A stretch of 64,000 nucleotides of DNA from Marininema mesophilum (GCF_900106775.1 NZ_FNNQ01000006.1:62001-126000), one strand, 5' to 3'; positions 16,217 through 25,739 are shown, counted from the first letter of the stretch. Notes: generated by a model from the letters alone, not told the origin. Translations and numbers: made by a program.

Positions 16217-16709
16217 ACAAAGGATCGGATGTTAGTTGATGCCAGCGGCGATAGCCGATCAGTTGTTGAGTTTGCACCATCGTTTCCTGCAGATAACCCT
16301 CCGCGTTATCCAACCATTGTATCCAATTTTCCACAGTAGCTTTGATCGCTGGAGGAGCGACACGCTGGGTTTCTAACATATAACCGCGTCGGATTCGATC
16401 ATGATCGCGAGCGGTATAGAGGCTTTTTATACAAATGATGATCACTGTTTCATGCCAGTCTTGGGTCACCAATCGCTCGATACACCCCTGGGCGGTCAAT
16501 CGATTGTTACAGGTGATAGGATTTTCCTTTAAGACATCGGCAATACCAGATAGCTCACGGGTGTTGGGGAGGGTAGCCAACTGAGCACTGATAGAGCATA
16601 TCATCGATTCCGCATGGATACTTTTACCCATTGTTTTTTGGATGGTTTCTATGCGATCCAGTGCGGGTCCGGCAGGATCAGCGGTTAGCTGGGAAAAGTC
16701 GTCGGTCAT
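16215..16709 (-). CDS. Hypothetical soluble protein
   Basis: A 164-residue, mostly helical protein with no signal peptide or membrane segment. Three cysteines (ESMICSI, NPITCNNR, AQGCIERL) lie in its middle part and a Trp-rich stretch (VENWIQWLDNAEGYL) near residue 130. AAGGAGGAGG 4 bases before the ATG is a strong ribosome site, and the gene has its own terminator, so it is real. I do not recognise a family. It is divergent from dgkB. Confidence 0.6.
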   Translation of the reverse strand: MTDDFSQLTADPAGPALDRIETIQKTMGKSIHAESMICSISAQLATLPNTRELSGIADVLKENPITCNNRLTAQGCIERLVTQDWHETVIIICIKSLYTARDHDRIRRGYMLETQRVAPPAIKATVENWIQWLDNAEGYLQETMVQTQQLIGYRRWHQLTSDPL

Positions 16710-16806
16710 ACATCCTCCTCCTTTTCGTTCGTCTTACCAATCAATTTATGCGAAGAGAACGGGGAGCAGTCGTGAATGGAGAAAGAGGGATTAGGGGGAG
16801 CCAACT

Positions 16807-17736
16807 ATGAAACGTGCCCGTATCATCTATAATCGGACAGCAGGAAAAGAAAGCATTGAACGTGAGCTTCCGCGTATTTTAGAACGATTAGAATCCTATG
16901 GATTGGAAACCTCGTGCCACGCAACACGATGTAAAGGGGATGGTTTGGAGGCGGCTCGCCAATCTATGGAGCGAGGCTTTGATATTGTGATTGCCGCAGG
17001 TGGGGATGGTACGATCCATGAGGTGGTCAACGGTCTAGCGACCGGTGGAAAACGGCCTCGCTTAGGCGTACTCCCCTGTGGAACGAGTAATGACTTTGCA
17101 CGCTCGTTAAAGTTACCCAAAGATCTTCTTCAGGCCTGTGATGTAATTGGGCAGGGGGGGATTCGGCGGATAGATGTAGGCCGGCTGGATGATCGTTTTT
17201 TCATTAATGTGGCGGCGGCTGGATGGCTGACGGAGGTTTCCTATGAGGCTCCTAGTCGTTTAAAATCAGCGATTGGTCCTTTGGCTTACTATGCAAAGGG
17301 GTTGGAGAAAATCGGTTCGTTACTTCATCCCTTCCATGTGCAACTGGAAGCTTCTGATCGAAGTTTTTCAGAGGAGATACTGCTCTTTGTCGTAGCGAAT
17401 AGTCCTTCGATTGGTGGGTTTGAAAGGTTGGCTCCTCAAGCAGATGTCTCAGATGGAAGAATGGATGTGTTGGTGGTAAAGAAGGGGAATATTGCCGATT
17501 TGATTCACCTGATGGGTTTGGTGCGCAAAGGGGAGCATATCCATGATGAACGAATTCTCTACTTTCAAACTGATTTTCTGAGTATCACCTCACAAAAGCC
17601 CATGCGACTAAACCTTGATGGAGAATGGGGTGGAGAGCTATCTGGCAAAATAGAAATCCTGAAAGGATATATAGAGATCTGTTACCCGATGAGTATGCAA
17701 CAGAGGGTGAATCTTCGTTCTCAAGCATCTGGTTGA
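16807..17736 (+). CDS. dgkB: Diacylglycerol kinase (YegS/DgkB-type lipid kinase)
   Basis: A 309-residue soluble lipid kinase that phosphorylates diacylglycerol released during lipoteichoic acid synthesis and returns it to phospholipid. The catalytic domain shows IVIAAGGDGTIHEVVNGL (GGDGT at residues 65-69) and LPCGTSNDFARSLKLP near residue 100; the C-terminal domain ends with FQTDFLSITS and NLDGEWGG. GGGGGAG precedes the ATG by 6 bases. Its place between gatCAB and an RlmCD-type methyltransferase gene matches dgkB (yerQ) of Bacillus subtilis. Confidence 0.9.
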   Translation: MKRARIIYNRTAGKESIERELPRILERLESYGLETSCHATRCKGDGLEAARQSMERGFDIVIAAGGDGTIHEVVNGLATGGKRPRLGVLPCGTSNDFARSLKLPKDLLQACDVIGQGGIRRIDVGRLDDRFFINVAAAGWLTEVSYEAPSRLKSAIGPLAYYAKGLEKIGSLLHPFHVQLEASDRSFSEEILLFVVANSPSIGGFERLAPQADVSDGRMDVLVVKKGNIADLIHLMGLVRKGEHIHDERILYFQTDFLSITSQKPMRLNLDGEWGGELSGKIEILKGYIEICYPMSMQQRVNLRSQASG

Positions 17737-17747
17737 AGAGGAGCAGA

Positions 17748-17777
17748 ACTGCTTTCCTTATCGGGAGCAGTTTTTTC
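17748..17777 (+). terminator. Terminator after dgkB
   Basis: AACTGCTTTCC pairs with GGGAGCAGTT (one mismatch) and is followed by TTTT. Confidence 0.75.
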
Positions 17778-17881
17778 ATGTAAAGCGTAAGGGGCTGATA
17801 TGGGGAGGGAAGCTGTGATTGTGATACCATGGAGGTACTATCTATAATGGACAAAGTTTTTATCAAAAAAGGAGATGTCGC

Positions 17882-18730
17882 ATGAAAAAATGGTTAAGTA
17901 TGTGGATGCTATGTGCTCTTTTTTGTTTATTAATGAGTTCCTGTTCTTTTGTAACAGAAGGTCAAAAAGGTAGCCCAAAGAAGCAGAAGGGTTTAACAGC
18001 ATATGAACTAATCGATCGCTCATTATCCTCAATGAAAAAGATGAAAGGGTACCGTTGGGAGAGTGCTAATAATCAACAGTATCGATTCCCACAGAATGAT
18101 AAAAAAAATACCCGTGTTTCTTGGAAGCAAAATGCCTTTGTTACCCGTAAACCACTTAATATCCACGCAGAAGGGTCCCGTACCGTTGCTACGGACTTTG
18201 TGAGCCAAACCACCCCTGAGAGTTGGTATGTGATGGATGATCGAGAGTACATATTTATTAAAAATCGTTGGCATGTAAAGAAACGTTCAAATAAGAAAAG
18301 TGAACAGAAAGTATATGCCGATCCAATGTGGGTGCTCCGTAAAATGAAAGATTCCGCCCGGATGAAACAGGTAGAACCATCGGGGAAGGATATCACCCTG
18401 ATAGCAACGCTCACAGGAAAACAGGTGGGCTCTTTTATCGATCAACGTTCACTTGAAGGAATCGATCTCCCTGCTCATTTAAGCGATAAGATTCAAGGGA
18501 AACAAATGAAAGTACGCGTTCGAATAAATAAGGAAAACTACCGTTTGATTCAAATAGAGCAAGCCGTAGAGTTTACGATGTATTTCAAAAATGAACAGGT
18601 AAAAGCACGGCAAGAATGGACGCATCAACTTCGTGGCCAAGTGAAGAAAATATCCATTCCACGGAAAATATATGAGAAGGCCCTGCCTTATTCCGGAGTT
18701 CAAGGCAAGAAGATACCTCCTTTTCAATAA
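17882..18730 (+). CDS. Lipoprotein, DUF6612/LppX-like outer-surface lipid-binding fold candidate
   Basis: A 282-residue exported protein. The N-terminus is a lipoprotein signal (MKKWLSMWMLCALF, lipobox LMSSC with Cys21). The mature part alternates charged strands with aromatic residues (YELIDRSLSSMKKMKGYRWES, PESWYVMDDREYIFIKNRWH) as in DUF6612-type lipoproteins that resemble LolA/LppX folds. AAAAGGAGATG precedes the ATG. It stands alone between dgkB and the methyltransferase gene, an insertion relative to the Bacillus order. A second lipoprotein of similar design is at 42351. Function unknown; lipid or envelope sensing is possible. Confidence 0.65.
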   Translation: MKKWLSMWMLCALFCLLMSSCSFVTEGQKGSPKKQKGLTAYELIDRSLSSMKKMKGYRWESANNQQYRFPQNDKKNTRVSWKQNAFVTRKPLNIHAEGSRTVATDFVSQTTPESWYVMDDREYIFIKNRWHVKKRSNKKSEQKVYADPMWVLRKMKDSARMKQVEPSGKDITLIATLTGKQVGSFIDQRSLEGIDLPAHLSDKIQGKQMKVRVRINKENYRLIQIEQAVEFTMYFKNEQVKARQEWTHQLRGQVKKISIPRKIYEKALPYSGVQGKKIPPFQ

Positions 18731-18887
18731 TAAGGACAAATGAATGTGAAATGTATGAATACCTAGACTAGCTGATGAGTTTATGCTCCTGTGGGACTCG
18801 TTGGTTTCCATATTGTTCGCTGTGCTACAATGAAGCGCAGGAAGAATACGGTGGTGTTATCCATGGTGATGAAGGAGTTTATCGATC

Positions 18888-20264
18888 ATGTCAAAGTTGA
18901 TTCCTCCAGTGAAACCGGGGGAGAGATTAGAATTAAAAATTACGGGTCAGAGCCATACCGGTGATGGAGTGGGGAAGACGAAAGAAGGGTTTACTGTTTT
19001 TACCCCACTTGCCCTGGCTGGGGAACATGTAAGAATCACCGTGACGAAAGTGAAGAAAACCTATGCGCATGCTCGTTTGCTAGAGATCATGGAGGCTAGT
19101 CCTGATCGAGTGGATGCACCATGTCCAGTCTTTGAAACGTGTGGAGGATGTCAGATCCAACACCTTGCTTATCCGGCTCAGCTCGCGATGAAGCAACAAC
19201 AAGTCCTAGAGGCCTTTCGCCGGATTGGAGGGTTGGATCATGTAGAGGTATTGCCAGCCCGTGGGATGAAAGAGCCTTGGAATTATCGCAATAAAGCTCA
19301 GGTTCCCTTTGGACAACGTCAAGGGAAGACGGTTGCTGGTTTCTACGCAGCGGGTTCTCATCAGATCGTTGAATTTAGTCATTGTATGATTCAGCAACCA
19401 GAAAATGATCGAACGATTCAGTTGGTAAAAAACCTGGTAAAGGAGTTAAATATCCCTCCTTACAACGAAAAAAATCACCGGGGAATCTTGCGCCATGTGA
19501 TGGTTCGTACAGGGGTCCATACGGGAGATGTCATGGTAGTATTGGTTACCAATGGAGATCGCTTACCTAGAAGTAAGGAGCTTCTTTCTCGGTTAGTCGA
19601 GAAGGTCCCAGGGCTTACTTCCGTGATCCAAAATATTCATCCCCGGCGTTCCAATGTTGTGTTAGGTACAGAAAATCGTCTTCTTTGGGGCGACTCGGTG
19701 ATCCATGATTACATTGGGAAGATTCAGTTGGCAATTTCCCCTCATTCCTTCTTTCAGGTGAATCCTGTGCAAACGGAAAAGTTATATGAGGAAGTGAAAA
19801 AATTTGCTTCTCTTTCAGGGCAGGAAACCGTAATCGATGTGTACTGTGGAGCAGGGACGATTGGGTTGTATCTCGCAGAACATGCCACTCGTGTTCTTGG
19901 GGTAGAATCCGTTCCACAAGCAGTTGAAAACGCGAGGGAAAACGCGATGATGAACGAAATTCATCATGCTAGTTTTACCTGTGGATCAGCTGAGGAGGTA
20001 ATGCCGCAGTGGGAGCAAGAAGGCGTTCGTGCCGATGTCATCCTCGTTGATCCGCCACGTAAAGGGTGTGAGGAGAGGCTTTTAAAAGCATGTGTTGAGA
20101 TGAACCCCAAGCGCATCGTATATGTTTCTTGTAATCCAGCTACCTTGGCTCGTGATGCGGCTCGTCTAGAAGCGATGGGCTTCCATTTGCATCAGGTGCA
20201 ACCTGTGGATATGTTTCCACAAACCAATCATATTGAATGTGTTACAGTGTTTGAAAGAGAGTAA
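18888..20264 (+). CDS. rlmD: 23S rRNA (uracil-5-)-methyltransferase, RlmD/RlmCD type
   Basis: A 458-residue TrmA-family enzyme that makes m5U in 23S rRNA with S-adenosylmethionine. It has an N-terminal TRAM domain (residues 8-67), an iron-sulfur cluster site starting CPVFETCGGC (Cys79, Cys85, Cys88), the SAM motif DVYCGAGTIGLYLA, DPPRKGCEE and the catalytic cysteine in YVSCNPATLARD near residue 410. By position after dgkB it corresponds to Bacillus yerS/rlmCD; Gram-positive homologues can modify both U747 and U1939. AAGGAG is 10 bases before the ATG. Confidence 0.92.
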   Translation: MSKLIPPVKPGERLELKITGQSHTGDGVGKTKEGFTVFTPLALAGEHVRITVTKVKKTYAHARLLEIMEASPDRVDAPCPVFETCGGCQIQHLAYPAQLAMKQQQVLEAFRRIGGLDHVEVLPARGMKEPWNYRNKAQVPFGQRQGKTVAGFYAAGSHQIVEFSHCMIQQPENDRTIQLVKNLVKELNIPPYNEKNHRGILRHVMVRTGVHTGDVMVVLVTNGDRLPRSKELLSRLVEKVPGLTSVIQNIHPRRSNVVLGTENRLLWGDSVIHDYIGKIQLAISPHSFFQVNPVQTEKLYEEVKKFASLSGQETVIDVYCGAGTIGLYLAEHATRVLGVESVPQAVENARENAMMNEIHHASFTCGSAEEVMPQWEQEGVRADVILVDPPRKGCEERLLKACVEMNPKRIVYVSCNPATLARDAARLEAMGFHLHQVQPVDMFPQTNHIECVTVFERE

Positions 20265-20273
20265 CCTAAAAGT

Positions 20274-20330
20274 AAAAGGCAATGGATGGCAAAAAGTTCC
20301 GCTCTTTTTTGTCATCCATTGCCTTTATTT
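20274..20330 (+). terminator. Strong terminator after the rRNA methyltransferase gene
   Basis: AAAAGGCAATGGATGGCAAA and the matching ATCCATTGCCTTTA arm form a long stem of more than 18 pairs with a T tract inside and after it. Confidence 0.88.
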
Positions 20331-20442
20331 ATAAGTAAGAGATGAGGGATATCTTTCCTAGGTCCTTCTCGTCAAATATTGTCATTTTAGCATATTAATT
20401 GTTTATCTCACTAAAGATAGTCAGATCATTTTATTAATTCTG

Positions 20443-20471
20443 TTGTTTGCCCCTTCTCTATTTGATACAAT
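20443..20471 (+). promoter_or_regulatory. Sigma-A promoter candidate of the ALDH/GS/SDR/permease operon
   Basis: TTGTTT (20443-20448), a 17-base spacer and TACAAT (20466-20471) lie 72 bases before the first start codon. A short inverted repeat TATCT-AGATA (20404-20419) just upstream could be an operator, but this is weak. Confidence 0.6.
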
Positions 20472-20543
20472 GTTTTTTAATCTTAGGGGCAAGGGGAAGG
20501 TTTTCTCCTGAGAAGACGAAGGAGAGTGAAAGGGAGGGAGAAC

Positions 20544-21998
20544 ATGCTTGTACATGCATGGAAGGATGAAGCGTCTTGTTGGATCAACGGGGAGCGACAA
20601 ACTAGTTCTGAGAAACTAGAAGTAGTCGATCCGGCGACAGGAGAAAGTGTCAGTGAGGTTCCATGGGGGGGAACGGAAATGGCGGAAAAGGCAGTAGAAG
20701 CCGCTTGGTCTGCCTTTCCTGAATGGTCTAATCGTCTGCCCCATGAACGAGCAGAGGTACTTAAGGAATGGGCTGCTGGAATCCGCCATAACAAAAACTC
20801 CTTAGCAGAGCTTCTGTCTCGCGAACAGGGAAAGCCCGTTGCTGAAGCGTTGGGAGAAATTGAGGTCGCAGCGTCCTTTGTTGAATGGTATGGCGAAGAG
20901 GCAAAGCGATTGGGAGGAGAGGTTCTCCCTCCAGGGAAACGGGGACAACAAATCACCGTGCTACATCGCCCGGTAGGGGTGGCCGCACTCATTACGCCAT
21001 GGAATTATCCAGCAGCGATGGTAACACGCAAAGTGGCTCCAGCTCTAGCAGCAGGCTGTACGGTAGTCATTAAGCCAGCAAGTGAGACTCCGCTGATCGC
21101 CGCGGCGTTAATTCAATTGTTGATAGAGACAGAACTACCATCCGGGGTAGCTAACTTAGTTATCGGAGATGCAAAGTTGATCGGTAAGACCTGGCTGGAA
21201 GATCATCGGGTACGGAAAATTTCCTTTACGGGTTCGACTGCTGTTGGGAAAGAGTTGATGCGTCAAGGAGCCGATCAGATGAAACGTCTCTCTTTAGAGC
21301 TAGGCGGAAATGCACCTGCTATTGTTTTTGATGATGTTGATTGTGATCGGGTAGCCGATGCAATCGTAGACAATAAATTCGAAAATTGTGGTCAGATGTG
21401 TAATGGAATCAACCTGATCTACGCCCAAGAGTCTGTTCGGGAAGAATTGGAAGAGAAGATTCGCTCCAGGGTGGCGAAGATTATGGTCGGGAGAGGAACT
21501 GACAAGAAAAGCCAGATGGGTCCTTTGATTAACCAGGCGGCTCAGGAGAAGGTAGCATTCTTTGTTGAGGATGCCGTAAATAAAGGAGCCCGCTTACTCT
21601 GTGGTGGAGAGAAACTAACAACAGGAGAGTACGCTGATGGCTTCTTTTACTCTCCCACTGTCTTGGCTGGAGTAGAGAGTGGGATGGCTTTGACTGAGGA
21701 AGAGGTTTTTGGCCCGGTTGCACCGATCCTCTCCTTTCAATCGGAGTCTGAGGTGATAGAAAGATCCAACCGTACTCCCTATGGCTTGGCGGCTTATCTA
21801 TTTACGAATGATGCACGCCGCATCAAACGAGTGAGTGAAGCGTTAGATTTTGGCATGATCGGTGTCAATGGAACTTCTTTAAGCTTTCCACAATCCCCTT
21901 TTGGTGGAGTAAAAGAAAGTGGAGTGGGTCGTGAAGGGGGACGCTATGGATTAGAGGAATTTTTAGAGCTGAAATCCATTCTGACGATGCTTGATTAA
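20544..21998 (+). CDS. Aldehyde dehydrogenase (succinate-semialdehyde / gamma-glutamyl-aminoaldehyde type)
   Basis: A 484-residue NAD(P)-dependent aldehyde dehydrogenase. Visible motifs: ITPWNYPAAMVTRKVAPALA (cofactor fold), FTGSTAVGKELM, LELGGNAPAIVFDD with the general-base Glu, and NCGQMCNG with the catalytic cysteine near residue 285. The ATG at 20544 follows AGGGAGGGAG; a GTG at 20526 is less likely. It is first in a four-gene operon with a glutamine-synthetase-like ligase, a short-chain dehydrogenase and an ethanolamine-type permease. In that setting the likely substrate is a gamma-glutamylated aldehyde rather than succinate semialdehyde, which is inference. Confidence 0.88.
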   Translation: MLVHAWKDEASCWINGERQTSSEKLEVVDPATGESVSEVPWGGTEMAEKAVEAAWSAFPEWSNRLPHERAEVLKEWAAGIRHNKNSLAELLSREQGKPVAEALGEIEVAASFVEWYGEEAKRLGGEVLPPGKRGQQITVLHRPVGVAALITPWNYPAAMVTRKVAPALAAGCTVVIKPASETPLIAAALIQLLIETELPSGVANLVIGDAKLIGKTWLEDHRVRKISFTGSTAVGKELMRQGADQMKRLSLELGGNAPAIVFDDVDCDRVADAIVDNKFENCGQMCNGINLIYAQESVREELEEKIRSRVAKIMVGRGTDKKSQMGPLINQAAQEKVAFFVEDAVNKGARLLCGGEKLTTGEYADGFFYSPTVLAGVESGMALTEEEVFGPVAPILSFQSESEVIERSNRTPYGLAAYLFTNDARRIKRVSEALDFGMIGVNGTSLSFPQSPFGGVKESGVGREGGRYGLEEFLELKSILTMLD

Positions 21999-22024
21999 CC
22001 CACCTTAAAGGAGTGTGGCAACCG

Positions 22025-23425
22025 ATGGATCAGACTATTCAAATCACTCGCAATAGAGGACGGATTTCAAAGGAGGAGCTAGTATCAACGATCCGAAATG
22101 GGCAGATTGATACTGTGATTCTAGCATTCTGTGATATGCAAGGAAGATTGATGGGAAAACGACTGACCGGGGAGTTTTTCCTCCAACATGGGTCTAAGCA
22201 TGGGACACATTTTTGTAATTATCTATTAGGTACGGATATGGCCATGAACACGCTAAGTGGCTATCGTGATATGAACTGGAATGGTGGATATGGTGATTGG
22301 TTAGCAAAGCCGGATTGGGATACTGTGCGTGTGATTCCTTGGCTAGAGAGAACAGCATTAGTCATGTGTGATGTAGTGGATGAGAAAACCGGTGAGTTAA
22401 TCGAGATTTCACCACGTAGTATTTTGAAGCGACAGCTTGGGCGGGCACGTGAAAGAGGAATCGCTCTTACCATGGTGAGTGAGTTGGAATTCTATTTAAT
22501 GAAAGATTCCTATGAAGAAGCCCATCATAAAGGATATGGAAGTTTAAATGTAGCCGGTCATTATAACGAGGATTATAACCTTCTGCAAGGAACTCGCAAT
22601 GAATCATTTTATCGAAAGTTACGTCAGTGGATGACAGCGGCGGATATTCCTATCGAATCTTCTAAAGGAGAGGCCTCCATTGGACAGCATGAAGTAAATA
22701 TGAGTTATGATGAGGCACTTATCTCAGCGGATCGTCATGTGCTGTTCAAGCACGGAGCAAAGGAGATTGGCATTAGAGAAGGTGCAGCGCTAACGTTTAT
22801 GGCAAAGCCAGACCAGCGTTGGACAGGTTCTAGTGGTCATATCCATATCAGTGCTCAGGATATTGATGGTGGGAGATCCCTTTTTCATGAGGATGGTTCT
22901 GATGGGGATGTCATGTCCAGTACAATGCGTCACTTTCTTGCTGGTTTGATGGCGTATACTAGAGACTTTGCCCTCTGTTTTGCTCCTAACGTCAATTCTT
23001 ACAAACGGTTTGTCCTTGAGAGCTGGGCACCCGTCCATATTGTATGGGGGCGTGATAATCGTTCATCGGGCTATCGCGTTGTAGGTTCAGGAAAGAGTTT
23101 ACGGATTGAGAATCGGATCACAGGCGCTGATATTAACCCGTATATGGCCTATGCGGCTATGATTGGAGCAGGTTTGCAAGGAATTGAGGAAGAGCTTGAA
23201 CTTCCACAGGAGCATCAAGGAAATGCCTATCAAGGTGAAGGAGTACAATGCATTCCTACTTCTCTCTATGAGGCGATTGAGTGTTGGGAGAAGAGTAGAG
23301 TCGTTGAGAAGGTGATGGGTGAAGGAGTGCGCCATCATTATGGCCATGCGGCACGTGTAGAGCAGCGAGCCTATGACGCCTTTGTGACAGACTGGGAACG
23401 GGCACGCTATTTTGAACAAGGGTAA
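22025..23425 (+). CDS. Glutamine synthetase family ligase (gamma-glutamyl-amine synthetase)
   Basis: A 466-residue member of the glutamine synthetase family. Metal and ATP site motifs are visible: SELEFYL (the ExE site), GEASIGQHEVNM, TFMAKPDQRWTGSSGHIHIS, and NSYKRF followed by RIENRITGADINPYM. The shape and context resemble GlnA3/GlnA4/PuuA-type enzymes that join glutamate to polyamines or ethanolamine rather than to ammonia. The ATG at 22025 has AAAGGAG 11 bases upstream. The adjoining ethanolamine-permease-like gene points to gamma-glutamyl-ethanolamide synthesis, as reported for Streptomyces coelicolor GlnA4. Substrate remains inferred. Confidence 0.85.
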   Translation: MDQTIQITRNRGRISKEELVSTIRNGQIDTVILAFCDMQGRLMGKRLTGEFFLQHGSKHGTHFCNYLLGTDMAMNTLSGYRDMNWNGGYGDWLAKPDWDTVRVIPWLERTALVMCDVVDEKTGELIEISPRSILKRQLGRARERGIALTMVSELEFYLMKDSYEEAHHKGYGSLNVAGHYNEDYNLLQGTRNESFYRKLRQWMTAADIPIESSKGEASIGQHEVNMSYDEALISADRHVLFKHGAKEIGIREGAALTFMAKPDQRWTGSSGHIHISAQDIDGGRSLFHEDGSDGDVMSSTMRHFLAGLMAYTRDFALCFAPNVNSYKRFVLESWAPVHIVWGRDNRSSGYRVVGSGKSLRIENRITGADINPYMAYAAMIGAGLQGIEEELELPQEHQGNAYQGEGVQCIPTSLYEAIECWEKSRVVEKVMGEGVRHHYGHAARVEQRAYDAFVTDWERARYFEQG

Positions 23426-23449
23426 TTGAAGAGAATAGGAGGGAGTACA

Positions 23450-24217
23450 ATGCGGTTACGTAATAAAGTATGTGTAATTACTGGTGCAGGAAGCGGTATG
23501 GGGCGCACTGCCGCGAAAATGTTTGCGGCTGAGGGAGCGATCGTAGCGGTTTTAGATATTGACGAAGTGGCTGCCAAACAGACGGTAGCTGATATTCACA
23601 AGTCAGGTGGCCATGCGGAGTACTTTCTATGTGATGTGGGGAACGAAGAAAGTGTAAAGCAGACGATAGAGAAGATACAAGAATCATGTGGCACTCCTGA
23701 GGTGCTTTATAACAATGCAGGGATCATGCCTGCTGAGGATCATTCCGTAGTGGATACGGATGAAGCGGTATGGGATCAGGTTCTTAAGATCAATGTGAAG
23801 GGAATTTACCTGATGTGTAAACATACGATCCCTCTCATGGTGTCAAAGGGGGCAGGGTCCATCATCAATATTGCTTCCTTCGTTGCGTCGATGGGTTGTA
23901 GCGTTCCCCAGGATGCCTATACGGCTTCCAAGGGAGCGGTGGTTGCACTTACTAAATCCCTAGCGATTCAATTTCGACCCCATGGTATTCGAAGTAACGC
24001 CATTTGTCCGGGTCCTATAGAAACCCCTTTGCTAACGGATTGGCTATTGAAGGATGAAGAAGCTCGTCAGGTTCGTCTCGGTCGTCAACCTAGTGGTCGG
24101 TTTGGGCGAGCGGAGGATATTGTTCACTGTGCCATTTATCTGGCATCGAATGAGTCCGATTGGACCAATGGTTCTATCATTCCCATCGATGGAGGAATAA
24201 CGAGTAACTACTTCTGA
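23450..24217 (+). CDS. Short-chain dehydrogenase/reductase
   Basis: A 255-residue classical SDR. It has the cofactor motif TGAGSGMG (near residue 12), NNAG, the active-site Ser in INIASFVAS, the catalytic YTASK, and the C-terminal GSIIPIDGG. CDID near residue 35 suggests preference for NAD(H). AGGAGGGAG precedes the ATG at 23450, 24 bases after the ligase gene. In the operon it could oxidise the alcohol group of gamma-glutamyl-ethanolamide to the aldehyde that the first gene then oxidises; this fits the gene set but is not shown. Confidence 0.85.
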   Translation: MRLRNKVCVITGAGSGMGRTAAKMFAAEGAIVAVLDIDEVAAKQTVADIHKSGGHAEYFLCDVGNEESVKQTIEKIQESCGTPEVLYNNAGIMPAEDHSVVDTDEAVWDQVLKINVKGIYLMCKHTIPLMVSKGAGSIINIASFVASMGCSVPQDAYTASKGAVVALTKSLAIQFRPHGIRSNAICPGPIETPLLTDWLLKDEEARQVRLGRQPSGRFGRAEDIVHCAIYLASNESDWTNGSIIPIDGGITSNYF

Positions 24218-24274
24218 GAAATGAATGTTTAAAGAGGGAGAGAAGTAGAATGTGATAGAAACGGAGGGCATCCG

Positions 24275-25639
24275 ATGGAGAATACCGGATTAAAGAAAGC
24301 GCTCAAACCCATTCATTTATGGGGGATTACGGTGGGAATGGTGATCTCTGGACAATACTTTGGCTGGAATTATGGGTTTGAGGCAGGGGGTGTTATGGCG
24401 CTAGCTATTGCCGTGGGCATTATTACCATCTTCTATACCACCTTTATCTTTAGCTATGCGGAACTGTCTACCTCAATACCCCGAGCCGATGGCCCCTCTG
24501 AATATGCCCGCCGAGCATTAGGACCTTTTATGGGATATCTGACAGGATTAGCTGTTCTGTTTGAGTTTGTCTTTGCTCCGCCGGCTATTGCTGTTTCCAC
24601 GGGTGCATATGTACACTTTCTATTACCTTCAGTTTCGCCTATTTATGGAACAGTAGCTGTTTTTCTCTTCTTTATTCTGATCAATCTGATTGGAGTGAAG
24701 GGAGCGGCTTTGATTGAGATGGTAGCCACGATCCTTGCCCTCGTGGGATTGTTTCTTTATTATGGAGCAGGTCTCCCTCATGTGAAAATCGATCAACTTT
24801 TCGCAAATGATCCTTTCGCTGGAGGGTGGACGAGTATACTTGCCGCTATTCCCTTTGCTCTCTGGTTTTATCTAGCCGTTGAGGGAGGGGCGATGGCTGC
24901 AGAAGAGGTGGAAAATCCAAAGAAGGACATTCCCAAAGGGTTTATTTCTGGGATTCTGACATTAGCGATCTGTACAGTGGGTACTCTCTTTGTTACTGCT
25001 GGATTGGGCGGAGGCAAGGGGGATCCAGCAGATTATCCTTTGCCCCAAGCATTATCGGCAGTCTATGGTCAGAACTCGATACTCCCTACTATGGTAGCGG
25101 TGATTGGGTTGGCAGGGTTGATTGCTAGTTTACATGGGATCATTATTGGCTACTCTCGTCAGACCTTTGCTCTTTCTAGAGCAGGTTATCTCCCTCGTTT
25201 TCTTTCTCGTCTCAATAAGCAAAAAGTTCCCCATTGGGGTTTGATTGTACCGGGTTTGATTGGTGTCATCTGTGCGGCTTCTGCTAATTTTGCCAGTGGG
25301 TTAATTATCTTATCGGTATTTGGAGCAGTATTGATGTATTGCCTCAGTATGATCTCCCTTTTTGTTTTGAGGAGAAAAGAACCGAATCTGGAGCGTCCCT
25401 ATAAAGTATTCTATCCCTTGGTGCCAGGCGTCGCACTAGCCCTCGGTCTTCTATCGTTGTATAGTGTTATTCGCTACAGTGTTTTAACCACCAAATTACC
25501 CATTCTGGGAGTGGAAATCCCATTGCAATGGATTATTTTGAGTATTTTCGCTGTAGGGGTGATCTACTATTGGGTGCAAACTCGCGCCCAATTGCGAAAA
25601 TCCGAGGATCCTTCGTTAAAGACAGAGTTGGGGAATTAA
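24275..25639 (+). CDS. APC-superfamily permease, ethanolamine-permease-like
   Basis: A 454-residue permease with twelve predicted helices. The N-terminal LKPIHLWGITVGMVISGQYF and GWNYGFEAGGVMALA are very typical of ethanolamine permeases, and EGGAMAAEEVENPKKDIPKG is the conserved APC loop between helices 6 and 7. ACGGAGGG precedes the ATG. It closes the four-gene operon and is the main clue to the substrate. Other small amino alcohols or amines cannot be excluded. Confidence 0.85.
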   Translation: MENTGLKKALKPIHLWGITVGMVISGQYFGWNYGFEAGGVMALAIAVGIITIFYTTFIFSYAELSTSIPRADGPSEYARRALGPFMGYLTGLAVLFEFVFAPPAIAVSTGAYVHFLLPSVSPIYGTVAVFLFFILINLIGVKGAALIEMVATILALVGLFLYYGAGLPHVKIDQLFANDPFAGGWTSILAAIPFALWFYLAVEGGAMAAEEVENPKKDIPKGFISGILTLAICTVGTLFVTAGLGGGKGDPADYPLPQALSAVYGQNSILPTMVAVIGLAGLIASLHGIIIGYSRQTFALSRAGYLPRFLSRLNKQKVPHWGLIVPGLIGVICAASANFASGLIILSVFGAVLMYCLSMISLFVLRRKEPNLERPYKVFYPLVPGVALALGLLSLYSVIRYSVLTTKLPILGVEIPLQWIILSIFAVGVIYYWVQTRAQLRKSEDPSLKTELGN

Positions 25640-25693
25640 GTAAAAATAGGTTAGGTGATATTTACCTACAGTAGGATAGTCATCCTCTCATTT

Positions 25694-25738
25694 ACCCTTT
25701 AAAAAGTAGCTAACAACTACTTCTAAAGGGTATTTTTT
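25694..25738 (+). terminator. Terminator after the permease operon
   Basis: ACCCTTTA-AAAGTAG and CTACTT-TAAAGGGT pair with a single mismatch around CTAACAA, followed by ATTTTTT. I checked this stretch for a c-di-AMP riboswitch before ktrA and see only the terminator. Confidence 0.85.
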
Positions 25739-25739
25739 A

